A stretch of DNA of 64,000 nucleotides, taken from NCBI GenBank assembly GCA_013398295.1, contig VZSF01008847.1:659728-723727 (forward strand). The letters are read 5' to 3'. The position numbers were made by a program, and so were the translations under genes. The stretch is from Chionis minor (Eukaryota > Chordata > Aves > Charadriiformes > Chionididae). Under the pieces are notes generated by a model that ran no database searches, was not told where the DNA came from, and saw only the letters and a list, made by a program, of their open reading frames with translations. Below, piece after piece: positions 10,161 through 19,960 of this stretch (position 1 is the first letter of the stretch; each line of letters opens with the position of its first letter).

Positions 10161-11300
10161 GTTTCCTCAACTTGCTTTTTTTTTCCCCCCTCTATTTCTG
10201 TAGCTATCAAATCATTTGTTGCTCATACTTAAAGTGAAATTCCCCTTGAGCCTGCCATGGGAGGCTGCTCTGTGTGGAGCAAAAGGAGGAAAACCAAAAA
10301 GCTCTGCTGTGGATAGGAGAGCTCATCCGAAAGGTTTTCAATTTCTTTGAAAAGCCTGGGTTTTTTTCTGATACACGTGCAAAACTGAACCTTGGAAATT
10401 CTCTCTGTGTATTTAAACCAGGAACCCATCTCACCTCGACTGCTGGGGTCTGTCCCAATGTGCCCCCTGAGCGGTCCCTGAAGAGGAGGGGTGTCTGGGG
10501 AGGGGTGTGAACTCCTGGTCCTGTCCCCCCACAACCAGTCCTGAGCCCTCCCCCCAGTGCTCAGGGATGCTGTAGTCCTGCCAGGGAAGCAGAGGGAGAG
10601 TATTACCCAGCTTCACACAGGGGAAATGATATAATTGGAGCTGTTTGGATTTAGAAATTAAAATAATTTGGGTTTGCTCGGAAAGGTTCACACAACGTCA
10701 GCTTCCATCAGGCGGATGAGAAGCAGAGATGCCCTGGGAGCGAGTGCTCTGACAGCTCTCCCAAATAACACCCGCTCTGCTGGGGCTCCCAGTTTCTCTC
10801 CGCCCTGCCCTGTTCAAGTGCTGGTGGGAGGGAGCTTCCTCCCACGCTGGACAAATCTGTGTGCCCTTTCCCAGAGCGGAGATGTCATCTCCCTTGGGTG
10901 CCTGGCCATGCCACAGGAGGCAGCTGGTGCCCCAGCCCCCCACAGCCAAGGGAGCAGCTTTCTCCTGGTCTCCAGATCTACCCTTTCTGCCCCAAAACCT
11001 CCAGGCAAGACAGCAAGCAGTGTCCTCCTTGTGCTGCAAAATGCCCAGGCAAACCCTGCTGTGCCAACAGGGATTTTAAGGGACCCTGATGCCCGAGAGT
11101 GCCAGACAGACGTGTTGAGAAATCCCAGCTAAACTGCTGCTTGCAGCCACATCCTGTCCCAGGGCTGTCTCCCAGCTTGTCCCCACCACCTACATGTTTC
11201 TGTCGAGGACACCTTCTCCACCAAGGTCCCTGCATCCTTCCAGGGCTCATCACTCGCCCAGTTCCACCTGTGTTTCAAACCATCACAGCTCCCGTTGCAT
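10161..11300. other. mixed sequence, no gene supported
   Basis: Contains a T/C-rich tract (about 10177-10200), a plus-strand frame from 10274 with a natural-looking start (MEQKEENQKALLW) but no domain, and GC-rich sequence to 11300. No splice pair bounds any frame. Confidence 0.45.
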
Positions 11301-12430
11301 TATTTCTGTTCTCAGTGTGACCTAATTAAGCATTATCTAGAAATGCAGTAACTTTGCTATTTATCTTGATCGTTAATGCTCATCCTGAACAAGACCAGGT
11401 CTAGCGCTGGCTCCCCAGCTGGCTGCTGTGCTGCGCAAGCTCCTGAGCCAGCCCCACTTTGCAGCCAATTAATTCCTTCAAGAAAGATCTCCAAGATGCG
11501 GGGTGAAATGCCACGTGTCCTGGTGTCCTGACAGGTTTTATCCACCAGTGCCTGCCTCCAGAGAGGGTGTGATGCCCTGTAAAACACCACTTGGCTTTGA
11601 CCGCCATGGTTTGTCCTTAATAAATTCTTCCTTTGCATTGCTCGTGGCTTTGCTCTCTGCCGGGAGCAGACAAATGCCTTTTCCTTAATCCCCGACTTTT
11701 GTGGTGTTCCTCGCCTGGTGGATGAAACGAATTTCCTGGATACTAATTGTCAGTCTCCTTTTTCCAGTCTTCCCCCCCCACCTTTTTTTTCTTTTTAATT
11801 TTGCTTTCTGTTTATTTCCTTCCCTGCCAGTCCCTGCTGCCTCCCCCCCCTCCCCGCGAGCCCTCCATTGATTTGTTACGCCAGCTTGGAATTTGGCCGA
11901 CTGCAATTTTATTTTTGTTGATGGTGGTGGGTTTTGAAGTGGCAGAGGCTTGCTAAGTTCGTTAGTGAATTCCCTTAATAATTCAAAACGCATGTTGCTT
12001 GCCCCGGCTGATTTGTGTATGTTGGGTTTGTCAAGCGTTCCCTTACGTGCTTTTTATCAGTAAGTGTATTTACAAGGTCTTCATTACTTCCTAATTGACC
12101 ATGCCTCTTCTCTTTAGTTATCGCCTTAAAGAGCAATTTAAAAAAGCAATTCAGCAACAGCCATTTTAAAGCTCTTCACTCCTTCCAGCCCCTTTCTCAT
12201 TTATTATTATCCTTCTGTCTTGCTAGCACTTCTTTTCCCCAATGTCTTTAAAAGCCCTTTGTATTCCCCAGAACATTTTATCAGTTCTAACTTATTCCAC
12301 CCGTTGACTGCCGTCCCTGCGGCTTCACCTGCCTCACGTCCCTGGTTTCGGGGCTTGCCCCCGCCTCACTGACCATCTTTATTCTGGGATTTCTCAGCCC
12401 AAAACCCCTGAAGGATGCATTATTTGGCAG
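11301..12430. promoter_or_regulatory. long AT-rich region, probable cluster of non-coding elements
   Basis: More than 1 kb with CpG rare. Notable parts are CCTAATTAAGCATTATC near 11322, pyrimidine-rich sequence at 11756-11860, GCAATTTTATTTTTGTTG near 11903 and CTTAATAATTC near 11974. Further AT-rich sequence with CATTTATTATTATCC lies near 12199. The only open frames are short and low-complexity. This is the longest AT-rich stretch in the window and ends just before the assembly gap, so its right limit is uncertain. Confidence 0.4.
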
Positions 12431-12614
12431 TGGGATTTCTCCCTCTGTGCGTGGGCTTTAGGGGATGGGGAGCGATGCTCCCTGTGGCAGTTGTGCATCG
12501 TGTGCCTTCTCCTGGGTCCCGCTGGCCGTGGGGCTGATCCTGGACCAAGGCAGATGTTTCCTCCAGCCCCAGCAACCTCTGCCCCTTCCCACTTGTCCTC
12601 GTACTTCTGTAAAT

Positions 12615-13130
12615 NNNNNNNNNNNNNNNNNNNNNNNNNNNNNNNNNNNNNNNNNNNNNNNNNNNNNNNNNNNNNNNNNNNNNNNNNNNNNNNNNNNNNN
12701 NNNNNNNNNNNNNNNNNNNNNNNNNNNNNNNNNNNNNNNNNNNNNNNNNNNNNNNNNNNNNNNNNNNNNNNNNNNNNNNNNNNNNNNNNNNNNNNNNNNN
12801 NNNNNNNNNNNNNNNNNNNNNNNNNNNNNNNNNNNNNNNNNNNNNNNNNNNNNNNNNNNNNNNNNNNNNNNNNNNNNNNNNNNNNNNNNNNNNNNNNNNN
12901 NNNNNNNNNNNNNNNNNNNNNNNNNNNNNNNNNNNNNNNNNNNNNNNNNNNNNNNNNNNNNNNNNNNNNNNNNNNNNNNNNNNNNNNNNNNNNNNNNNNN
13001 NNNNNNNNNNNNNNNNNNNNNNNNNNNNNNNNNNNNNNNNNNNNNNNNNNNNNNNNNNNNNNNNNNNNNNNNNNNNNNNNNNNNNNNNNNNNNNNNNNNN
13101 NNNNNNNNNNNNNNNNNNNNNNNNNNNNNN
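12615..13130. other. assembly gap, 516 N
   Basis: Unbroken run of N. Any gene piece or repeat inside is invisible, and the true length may differ from 516. Translations running across it are meaningless. Confidence 1.
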
Positions 13131-13360
13131 CCCCGCCCTGTGTTTTGTCTTCTGTGGCTTACGTTCCTTGACATGTCGGCTGGTTTTGATCTTTTTTCTC
13201 TTTCTGCATTACAAAATTGTCAGCTGTGTAACCTAGAAACAGGGCTGGCTGAATGATATGTTTGCAAATAATAGTTGTTAGAAGTTTATCTCTCTCTTGT
13301 TCGTGAATCATGCCTGCCCCAAACCTGGTTTCAGGGGACATTCTCATAAGGAGAAGCGGG
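13131..13360. promoter_or_regulatory. candidate regulatory island beside the gap
   Basis: AT-rich, nearly CpG-free stretch with GGTTTTGATCTTTTTTCTC and TTTGCAAATAATAGTTG. TTTGCAAAT resembles an octamer (POU) site. No coding frame. It may continue the AT-rich region seen left of the gap. Confidence 0.3.
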
Positions 13361-15050
13361 TGCCACCAGCCAGCTGGGGAAACAGGGCTTTGTTCCCAGC
13401 TCCTGCACCAATTTCCTTCAGGACTTGGGGCGAGTCATATCATCCATCCTCCGCAGCAGCCCTGCCTTTCTGAGCTAAACGCGGTATGTCCTTCTCCCCT
13501 CTTTTCTTGGGGTTTAAGCAGGAGAGCCCCAGACCAGCAGGGCTCTGTGCATCCCACATCTGGAGCCCAGAGACACTAATTCATGCAGGCACCATCCTTC
13601 TGCAGGTCGTTAATGATCAGCTCTCCCAACCCCTGTACAGCCCATGCCAGCAGAGCCGCTGCCTTAAAATCATGCTAGGGAGCTCAGCACAGGGCGGGCA
13701 CCTTCCTCGCTCCCACCACTGCTGTTTCGGGGAGTAGATGCTTTTCCCTTGGATCCCTTTGCCGCTAACTTTGCCATTGCAAGGCCAGTGTGCACTCTGG
13801 AACCTGCCCCGTGTTCCCAGGCAGCTCCCATCCACCTCCTCCCTCCTCATGGCACCGTGTTGTTGCAAAGCTGCTTCTGGATGTGGGCTGCAGCCCTCAC
13901 CCCAGCCATCCCTCTTCACTCCTCTTGTCCACAGAGGTAGTGGTGGCTTTTCTTGCCCTCTCCTGTAGGCAGTTCATCTCCTCTTGCATCACACCACCAT
14001 CCTCAGCCTCTGCCTTGTGCTAGGTATACGATCCCAGGTGTTTCTGCCAAAGCCAGAGTACCTCCATGTCCATCCTTATTTAATTTAAATGACAACAAAT
14101 TCTCCCTGCCATGGTGTTCATCCATCTCGTAAGCTGTCCAATTCACGCAGCCACCTCACAACTCTCCCTGGCTGTGCAGTTAATGTGTCCCTGAGTTGGC
14201 TGAGCGTCAGAGCTGGCTGGTTTTATTTATTTTGCTTGCAGCTGGCCCTGGTTTTCCAAGCAGGCATCCACCTGCACCCCGCTGTCTGCTCTCTCCCAGT
14301 GGCTCAAGGCTCTCCGGTTCGGTCACCAGTTTGTAATTGCAAATAGCATTTCTTGGGACGTAACAGTGAGGACACACTATGGGCAACACCCAGTGGCATC
14401 TTGGCAGAGCTGCTGCGTGTCCTAAACCCCATCTTTGGGGAAACCTTCAATATGCAAACCCCCAGAGCAGGGGCACATGGTTCCCTTCTCTGTGGTCCCT
14501 TATGTCTGCCCACCTGGAGCCTCGCCACCCAAAGCCATCCTCCCTGGTGTGCCTCGGGGGTGGTCAACCATTTGGCCCCTCTGCCCATCCTCTGGGAATG
14601 GCGAGCAGCTCCAAAATAGCTCTGCCCCTCTCCGCGTTGGCCTCGCTTGGCTCTGTGGGTAGCGCTCACAGCTCAATCGACACTTCATACTTCAAGTGCT
14701 CACCCTTCACTTGTTGGAGCCTGTTAATCTTGGCAATTAGCTCTTGCTCTGATGCAATTTTCATGCACGCTCTCCCTCTCCCAAATCCCTCTAAGACCCC
14801 CTCAGAGTGTGTTCCTGCGCTGCTGCAGCTGCCTGCTTGGCTCCGCACCATTCCTCCCCGGCAGAGCCCGAGCACCGCGGGGAAGCCAGGCATTTATTTA
14901 GGTGTTATGTGCACTTAGACGCCTGCTCCCTGACATCGCCTTCTGCAAATCTGACAAGAGCAGTATGTCGCCCTTCTACCTCTGCCCTCCCATCCTGCTG
15001 GGAAGATGGGAGAGCCGAATGTCTCCTTTATGTCTGCGAAGCCTGAAGGC
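13361..15050. other. mixed sequence, no gene supported
   Basis: Moderately GC-rich with short AT-richer pieces (for example near 14075-14090). A good acceptor-like tract, TTTTATTTATTTTGCTTGCAG, ends near 14240, but no donor or protein-like frame follows. Open frames up to 179 codons overlap and lack domains. Confidence 0.45.
14666..14764 (-). other. possible exon or decayed coding fragment, coil-like frame
   Basis: Minus-strand frame reading MKIASEQELIAKINRLQQVK and then GEHLKYEVSIEL before a stop at 14666. The spacing of I, L and V resembles a short coiled coil, and the composition is unlike the surrounding chance frames. A GTGAGC donor-like sequence overlaps the stop codon. No clear acceptor lies upstream on that strand. 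I do not recognise a family. It may be a degenerate exon, a retroposed fragment or chance. Confidence 0.15.
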
Positions 15051-15180
15051 CTGATAAAGATTCAGGGTGAGCTATCGCTGGAATGAGGAGCAGGGAGAAA
15101 TCCGAGCTGCATAATTAGGTACTTTGGGGACTGTATCAAAATGCAGCTGACTATAGATTTCTGTACAGTACGTGCTCTTC
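15051..15180. promoter_or_regulatory. small candidate regulatory island
   Basis: CpG-poor sequence with CTGATAAAG (GATA-like), GCATAATTAGGTAC and ACTATAGATTTCTGTACAG. No exon seen. Composition only. Confidence 0.25.
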
Positions 15181-15480
15181 TGCATTGACTTTCCTGCTCG
15201 TTCTTCCACTAATGCACCGGGAGGTGGTGGGAAGCCCCTTGCCCAGGCCCCTGGAGAGGGAGCTCAGTGTGATCCTGTAAAAGAGCTGAGCAAGAAGTTG
15301 GAGGTGAAGGGCTGGTTGGATGCAGCTTGGAGCCTGGAGCGAGGAAACTTCAGCCGCTTGCTTTCTGGCACACTCTGGGCTGTGTGGCTTTGGACCCCCT
15401 CTGTAAATAACCGGGGTTCATGGAGGGACTGCCTGGTGCCACCATTAATGTCTGTTTCTGGCAGGAGTAGCCCACAGGAC
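15181..15480. other. ordinary sequence, no gene supported
   Basis: A 109-codon plus-strand frame covers most of this stretch, but it has no domain and no splice context. Nothing else noticed. Confidence 0.45.
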
Positions 15481-15730
15481 CTAACTAATGGCTTAGGTTA
15501 AAAATATGTAATTGCTTAAACTGATCAAAAATTACAGTGTGTTTTCCCTCTCAAATCAAGACAAAGTTGAAATATCAAAAATGTTCACAGAATGGGAACA
15601 AAAAAAAGATTAAGAAATGTCAGACTTCGCTGCCGACATTTTTGATGGAAATACTTTGACATTTGCAAACTCAAATGTTTAGTTTGTCAAACCAGATGGA
15701 AATGTCACGCCGAGCCAAGTTGAAACGTTA
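15481..15730. promoter_or_regulatory. AT-rich island built of ACATTT / AAATGT words
   Basis: CpG-poor, AT-rich, and unusual for repeated half-sites: AAATGT and ACATTT occur again and again in both orientations, with two nested inverted repeats. Other words are GCTTAAACTGATCAAAAATTAC and TTGAAATATC. It could be an enhancer with repeated sites, or an old hairpin-type DNA transposon. No terminal duplication or transposase is visible. Confidence 0.4.
15574..15646. repeat. perfect 11-bp inverted repeat, with a second nested palindrome nearby
   Basis: ATCAAAAATGT at 15574-15584 is the exact reverse complement of ACATTTTTGAT at 15636-15646, separated by 51 bp. A second pair, ACATTTG at 15659-15665 and CAAATGT at 15672-15678, has a 6-bp loop. 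Together they make this the most strongly palindromic AT-rich sequence of the window. Confidence 0.85.
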
Positions 15731-17030
15731 ATCTGTCTGCCCCTGGGAGGCTGTGGTCTCCTGTGGGACCCCCTTTCCCCAGGCCCCCGCCGCGGTCCGG
15801 CAGAAGCAGGGCTGGGATACATCCCTCTGTATTTAAAGGTCCAATGTGGCTGAGCAGGCAGTAACAGCCAAAATCCCCATGGAGGAAGGCCATTCATGGG
15901 AACGGGAAGGGAAAGGCAGATTCGGTATTAGGATGCTAATCCGAGAGACAAGAAACCACATCCCTTTGCCTGCTTCGCTACAGATTTCACCGTGGATTTG
16001 GGCAAGCCAGCCCCTCGGTGCCGTGGCTCCCCCTCTGTAAACAGCAGTAATAACTCTTCCTTGCTTCAGCTGGAGGTTGCAGGTTTAAATCCATTAATGT
16101 TTGTGGAGTGCTCGGATATCGGAGTAATGGGGGTCCTGTAAGCACTGGAGAGAGCCGCGCCGGCCGTTTGGAGATGGCATTATGTGATACGCGGTGGAGG
16201 GCTGCCTGCAAACCCGGCAGCAGTAAATCCTCACTGTGGGAATAGCATTTGAAGTGCAAAAGTGAAACGTGAAGTGAAAGCATACGGCGTATTGGGGTCT
16301 TCGGAGCATGACGGGACCCACAGCCCAGTGCTGGGAAGCTCTGGACTGGGATTGTCTGGGAGAAGGGGGTTTGGCTGCCCTGGCTCCCAGCAGCCTGTGG
16401 CTATTGGGATGCTGGTGTGCCCCCGCGGTGGGGTGGGTGTAAGCCTGGTGAGAGCTGGGGTTTGCCCATCCCACCTGCTGCTGCCTGGGTATTCTATTTT
16501 TATTCTTTTTTTTAACCTTCTCTTATGCTGGTTGCTGGAAGAGTTTGAGGAGAAAAGGCAAAAATGTGTGTTTGAATTAAGAAACACTCTTGGAGAAAGT
16601 AATTTTTACTGTATTTTGTTCTTGTCTGGCAAAAAAATAGCCTGCTTTTGTGGGTTTTTTTCTGCCTTTATGCTCATGTGCTGGACCAAAGCCTGTAGGT
16701 GAGACATGATTCACTGTGTGACAAACCTCTCATCCTCTATTGTTTTGTGGACCAAAACTACAGGACCAGCCAGCAAAGCTATTGCCTCTCTCCTGCCCGT
16801 AAACAGACGTACCTCGGACACCGGTTTCCATTAGTGATGCCTTTCTGCCATCAAGTTTTCTTGCCTATAATTATCAAAACCTTTGAACTACTTAAGCCTC
16901 CGGTGGCTCTTTTGGGCTGGTGGTCCCCAGAGCCACCCTTGCCTCGCGGCGGGGCAGTGAGGGCTGCGGTGGGGGTCATGGAACGGAGGCAGCCCGAGAT
17001 GCTCGGTCCCCGCTGCGGTGTGGGATGTCG
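15731..17030. other. mixed sequence, no gene supported
   Basis: GC-rich to about 16490, then AT-rich with a T-rich tract and AAAATGTGTGTTTGAATTAAG (about 16490-16690), then ordinary. The AT-rich part could be a further non-coding element. No splice-bounded frame was found. Confidence 0.45.
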
Positions 17031-17310
17031 CGTGGTGGTTATTAATGCCTCTGCTTTGCTTACCCAAGTGCTTAAACGGTTCAATACATTTTCAGACCTG
17101 TCCTTACACTATTGTTGGGAAAGATTCATTAGGACTTTGGCTGGAAATTATAGTGACAGATAGACCTGGGTAATTTATGGCTTTTCTTGAGGGTTGCGCA
17201 ATTATTCAATAAGTGTCTTTCCTTCCTCTACCTCCTGCCAGCCACTTGTTGGAAATAAATATTGAATTTATTTGTGTAAAAGTAGCTGTTGACGAAGCTG
17301 TGAACAGCCA
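17031..17310. promoter_or_regulatory. candidate enhancer with SOX-like word
   Basis: Nearly CpG-free and AT-rich. ATTGTT at 17111-17116 is a SOX core. GGGTAATTTATGG, GCAATTATTCAATAAG and GAAATAAATATTGAATTTATT follow. No coding signal beyond a short frame without domains. The pattern is typical of conserved non-coding elements. Confidence 0.4.
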
Positions 17311-18440
17311 GAAAAAACCTGGTGGGGCCCTTCAAGCATCTTTGCTTGCTTTCTTCTGCAGGGACAAGCGTTCCCTTCCCCACGCCTGCTCCTCACAGTG
17401 CACACGTTGCCTCCTCAGCATCGTTCCTACCATGCCTTTCCCCCTCTGATCCTTCCCAGGTCCCTGCTCACCCCAGGAAGCCCAGCAATGTTTGGTTTGG
17501 TGTATTTACAGCCGCCCCACCGTCTGCAATGGGGAACTCCCCAAAGCCAGTGCTGGAGCTGGGCTGTCTGGCTTTCAAAGCAGAGTCCCAACTGAAGCCT
17601 GGTATCTCTCTCGTGCCACTGGGGCAGCCCGTGGGACCCTGTTGGCATCTGCCCCACCAGCCCTTGAGGACACCCCCTGCCTGGCCATGCACCTGCACCT
17701 CCCAGCAGCCGCCCCCCAACATCTGCATCTGTTTCAAAGGTCTGTAGAGGTCTATCGCTTTCAGGCGCCCACTGATGGGACCTGTTAATGCTGATGCAGT
17801 CCAGCCCCGGCTCCTCTGCGCTGGTTCCGGCAGTGCTGGGGAGGAACGGGGCAAAGCGGGGAGCGGAGGCCATCCCCAGCTGAGCAAACAAGCAGCTCCC
17901 TCTGTCCCAGGGGAGAGGTAGCATCAGGGTCAGGCACCACATGGACCTCGCCAGACCAGCAGATCCCATCGGACCTGGGCACCACATGGGACTTCCTGCC
18001 TTCCCAAACTGCTTCAGAGCAGCCGTCCTCTGGGACAACTGATCCCCGGGGAGGGCGGCGTGACGATTTGCCATACCTTGCTGTCAGGATGTTACTTGGC
18101 TGGATACCTTGGCTTGACCTGGCTGGTCTTACCAGGCTCTTCCTCTGGGTGATGGGGACAGGGAGGGTGGGGGTGCGTTGAGGGCAATCCCAGCCCCCAA
18201 AATCAGGCTCTTGCTCAGCAATTCCCACTGGAGGAGATGCTCCAGTGTCACCCAAAGGACCTTCTCCATCTGCACTGATCCCAGTGCCTGTTGATGGGCA
18301 GGGTCCTATGCTCCTGCTGGGGGAAAGCAGGTTTAAAAGTGCCATTATCCACAGTGAAGCAACTGGGGCTGAGCACAAACCTCCTCAACGAGGGGGTGCT
18401 ATCGATGGCGGTATTGGCACCAGAGCGTTTCCCCTGTTAT
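17311..18440. other. GC-rich sequence, no gene supported
   Basis: Overlapping frames up to 215 codons occur on both strands with P, S, A and R-rich composition and no domain. Nothing else seen. It lies directly left of an old CR1 copy. Confidence 0.5.
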
Positions 18441-18479
18441 CTCTCCCGCTCCTTTGCATTTTAACATTTTGTTTGAATT

Positions 18480-18990
18480 AGTGGGGCCTGTTCCTCGCAG
18501 CGTGCATGACTATGCATTTGTCTACTTTGGATTTCATCTGCCATTGACTGGCCCATCCATCAAGCTCTCTTCAGGCCTTTTGAAGTTCCCTGTAGTCATC
18601 TCTTGTTCTGAATGCTCTGTGCAATTTGGGTCCTCTGCCAGATTTTTTCTTATGACATTTTTCATTCTCCTTTTCCAGATCATTAAGGCATCTCTTTAAC
18701 CACTGGTATTAACACAAAAAATTGGGGAGCCTCCCTGTGAGTACCGTAGCCTTCTGGAAGGTAGCCCTCATTAATATATGCCGGTTTGCCTCTGTGTTTC
18801 CAGCCATTAGGGTTACTTTTTCAGTTTGCTTTGCAAGCATTTAATTCCCTTAATAGCCTCTCGTAAGGGACCTTGTCAAAGAGCTTTGAAACCCCAAACA
18901 CATTATGTCAAGTAGTTCTCCTTACTTTGCCCTCCTGATGATGGGAGAAAGCATCCTAGCAGATTAGAGGCATGAACTTCCTTTCAGGAA
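18480..18990 (-). mobile_element. ancient CR1 LINE fragment (reverse transcriptase part)
   Basis: Read on the minus strand, this is a decayed piece of CR1 ORF2, the LINE that dominates bird and reptile genomes. At 18502-18561 it encodes DGWASQWQMKSKVDKCIVMH, which fits the CR1 motif of the form DWASKWQMKFNVDKCKVMH. Upstream on the same strand it shows NDLEK (about 18680), then KLHRAF and ELQK. At 18848-18889 it shows SKLFDKVPYERLLR, fitting the KAFDKVPH segment. At least one frameshift separates GFQ from the FDKVP block, and stops are present. The copy is inactive and old. Both ends fade gradually, so limits are approximate. Confidence 0.85.
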
Positions 18991-18999
18991 GCTGGGACA

Positions 19000-19440
19000 G
19001 CTCACCCCCCTCTTACTTAGTTAATTTAGAGGTTTTAAAATTCAGCTTCTTGTAAGCACCTTCATCTCTAACCACCAATTCAATTCTCCAGCCTTAAAAA
19101 GAGACGTGTCTCCGCGCCTGCCGGAGAGCAGACTATTTCCCTCGCCGGCTCTTTTGTTAGCAGCCAGGTCACTCAGCAAGTGAGAGCCGTCAGAGCCTTT
19201 GGGTGTTTCCCTTTCAACTCCAGAAGCTTTGTGCTGGACGGACTTGTACAATCTCTGCTCCTTTGGCGTTGCTCTTTGTAGAAATACTTCATTGTTACAA
19301 CCTGAAAATAACAGGCATCTCTCTGCCGTCCCTGCTAGGCAGCAGCTGGTTTAAAAGAAACCCTCCTCGGCTCTTCTGCGATGCCTCTGCCTGCCCCAGC
19401 TCTTCCCATCGCGCCCCGGCGATGCCGGCAAGTTGAGTCA
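19000..19440. other. mixed sequence, no gene supported
   Basis: Begins AT-rich (TTAGTTAATTTAGAGG near 19017) and becomes GC-rich. It may include the far end of the CR1 copy. No gene signal. Confidence 0.45.
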
Positions 19441-19960
19441 CGCACCAGTGCCGAGGGTGGAGGATGGGGCTGATAAGATCCCGGCCGAAGCTGGGCTGTC
19501 TCTGCATTAAAGGTTCAGGGTAGAAACCTGTTTCACCCGCTGCCGCGTGATTCATGCCGCTCCGCTCCCGTGAATCATCCTGGCTGTTGTGTAAGGTTTA
19601 CGCCGCTCGCGCGGCAGGGCTGTATTTTCTGCGGCTTTTATAAAGTTCTGCGCAATTTATATGTGCTGCTCCTGCCTTAAAACATTTAGGCTCTTTATTC
19701 AAGGCTTTAGGATTTATGCTCCTTTTACCTGGGACCCTGGGAACGGCACCGCTGGCGGGATGATCCCAGGGCCAAGATGCTATTTATCGTTATCAGAAAC
19801 GATCCTGCCCCGCGGTGATTTCTGACCACAAGGAAGCGAAAACCGCTGTTTTTTCTCTCCAACACCAATATCCATGAATCTTTAAACAGGAGGAATTATT
19901 TCCCTGAATAGCGCACGTTGGTGAAGACATTTAACTCTAAGAATATGTGACAGCTCATCG
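19441..19960. promoter_or_regulatory. candidate regulatory island
   Basis: Contains CGTGATTCATGCCGC and a near copy, CGTGAATCATCC, about 20 bp later, then CTTTTATAAAGTTCTGCGCAA, a TATA-like word near 19636-19645. ATTTATGCTCCTTTTACC and ATTTATCGTTATCAG follow. AT-rich words are mixed with some CpG, unlike most islands here. Promoter or enhancer function is possible. No exon seen. Confidence 0.35.

Noticed and set aside
12458..13256. Long frames on both strands across the gap
   Set aside because: They consist mainly of N and carry no information.
14219..14346. Exon after a strong acceptor-like tract ending near 14240
   Set aside because: No donor follows within a typical exon length and the frame has no domain.
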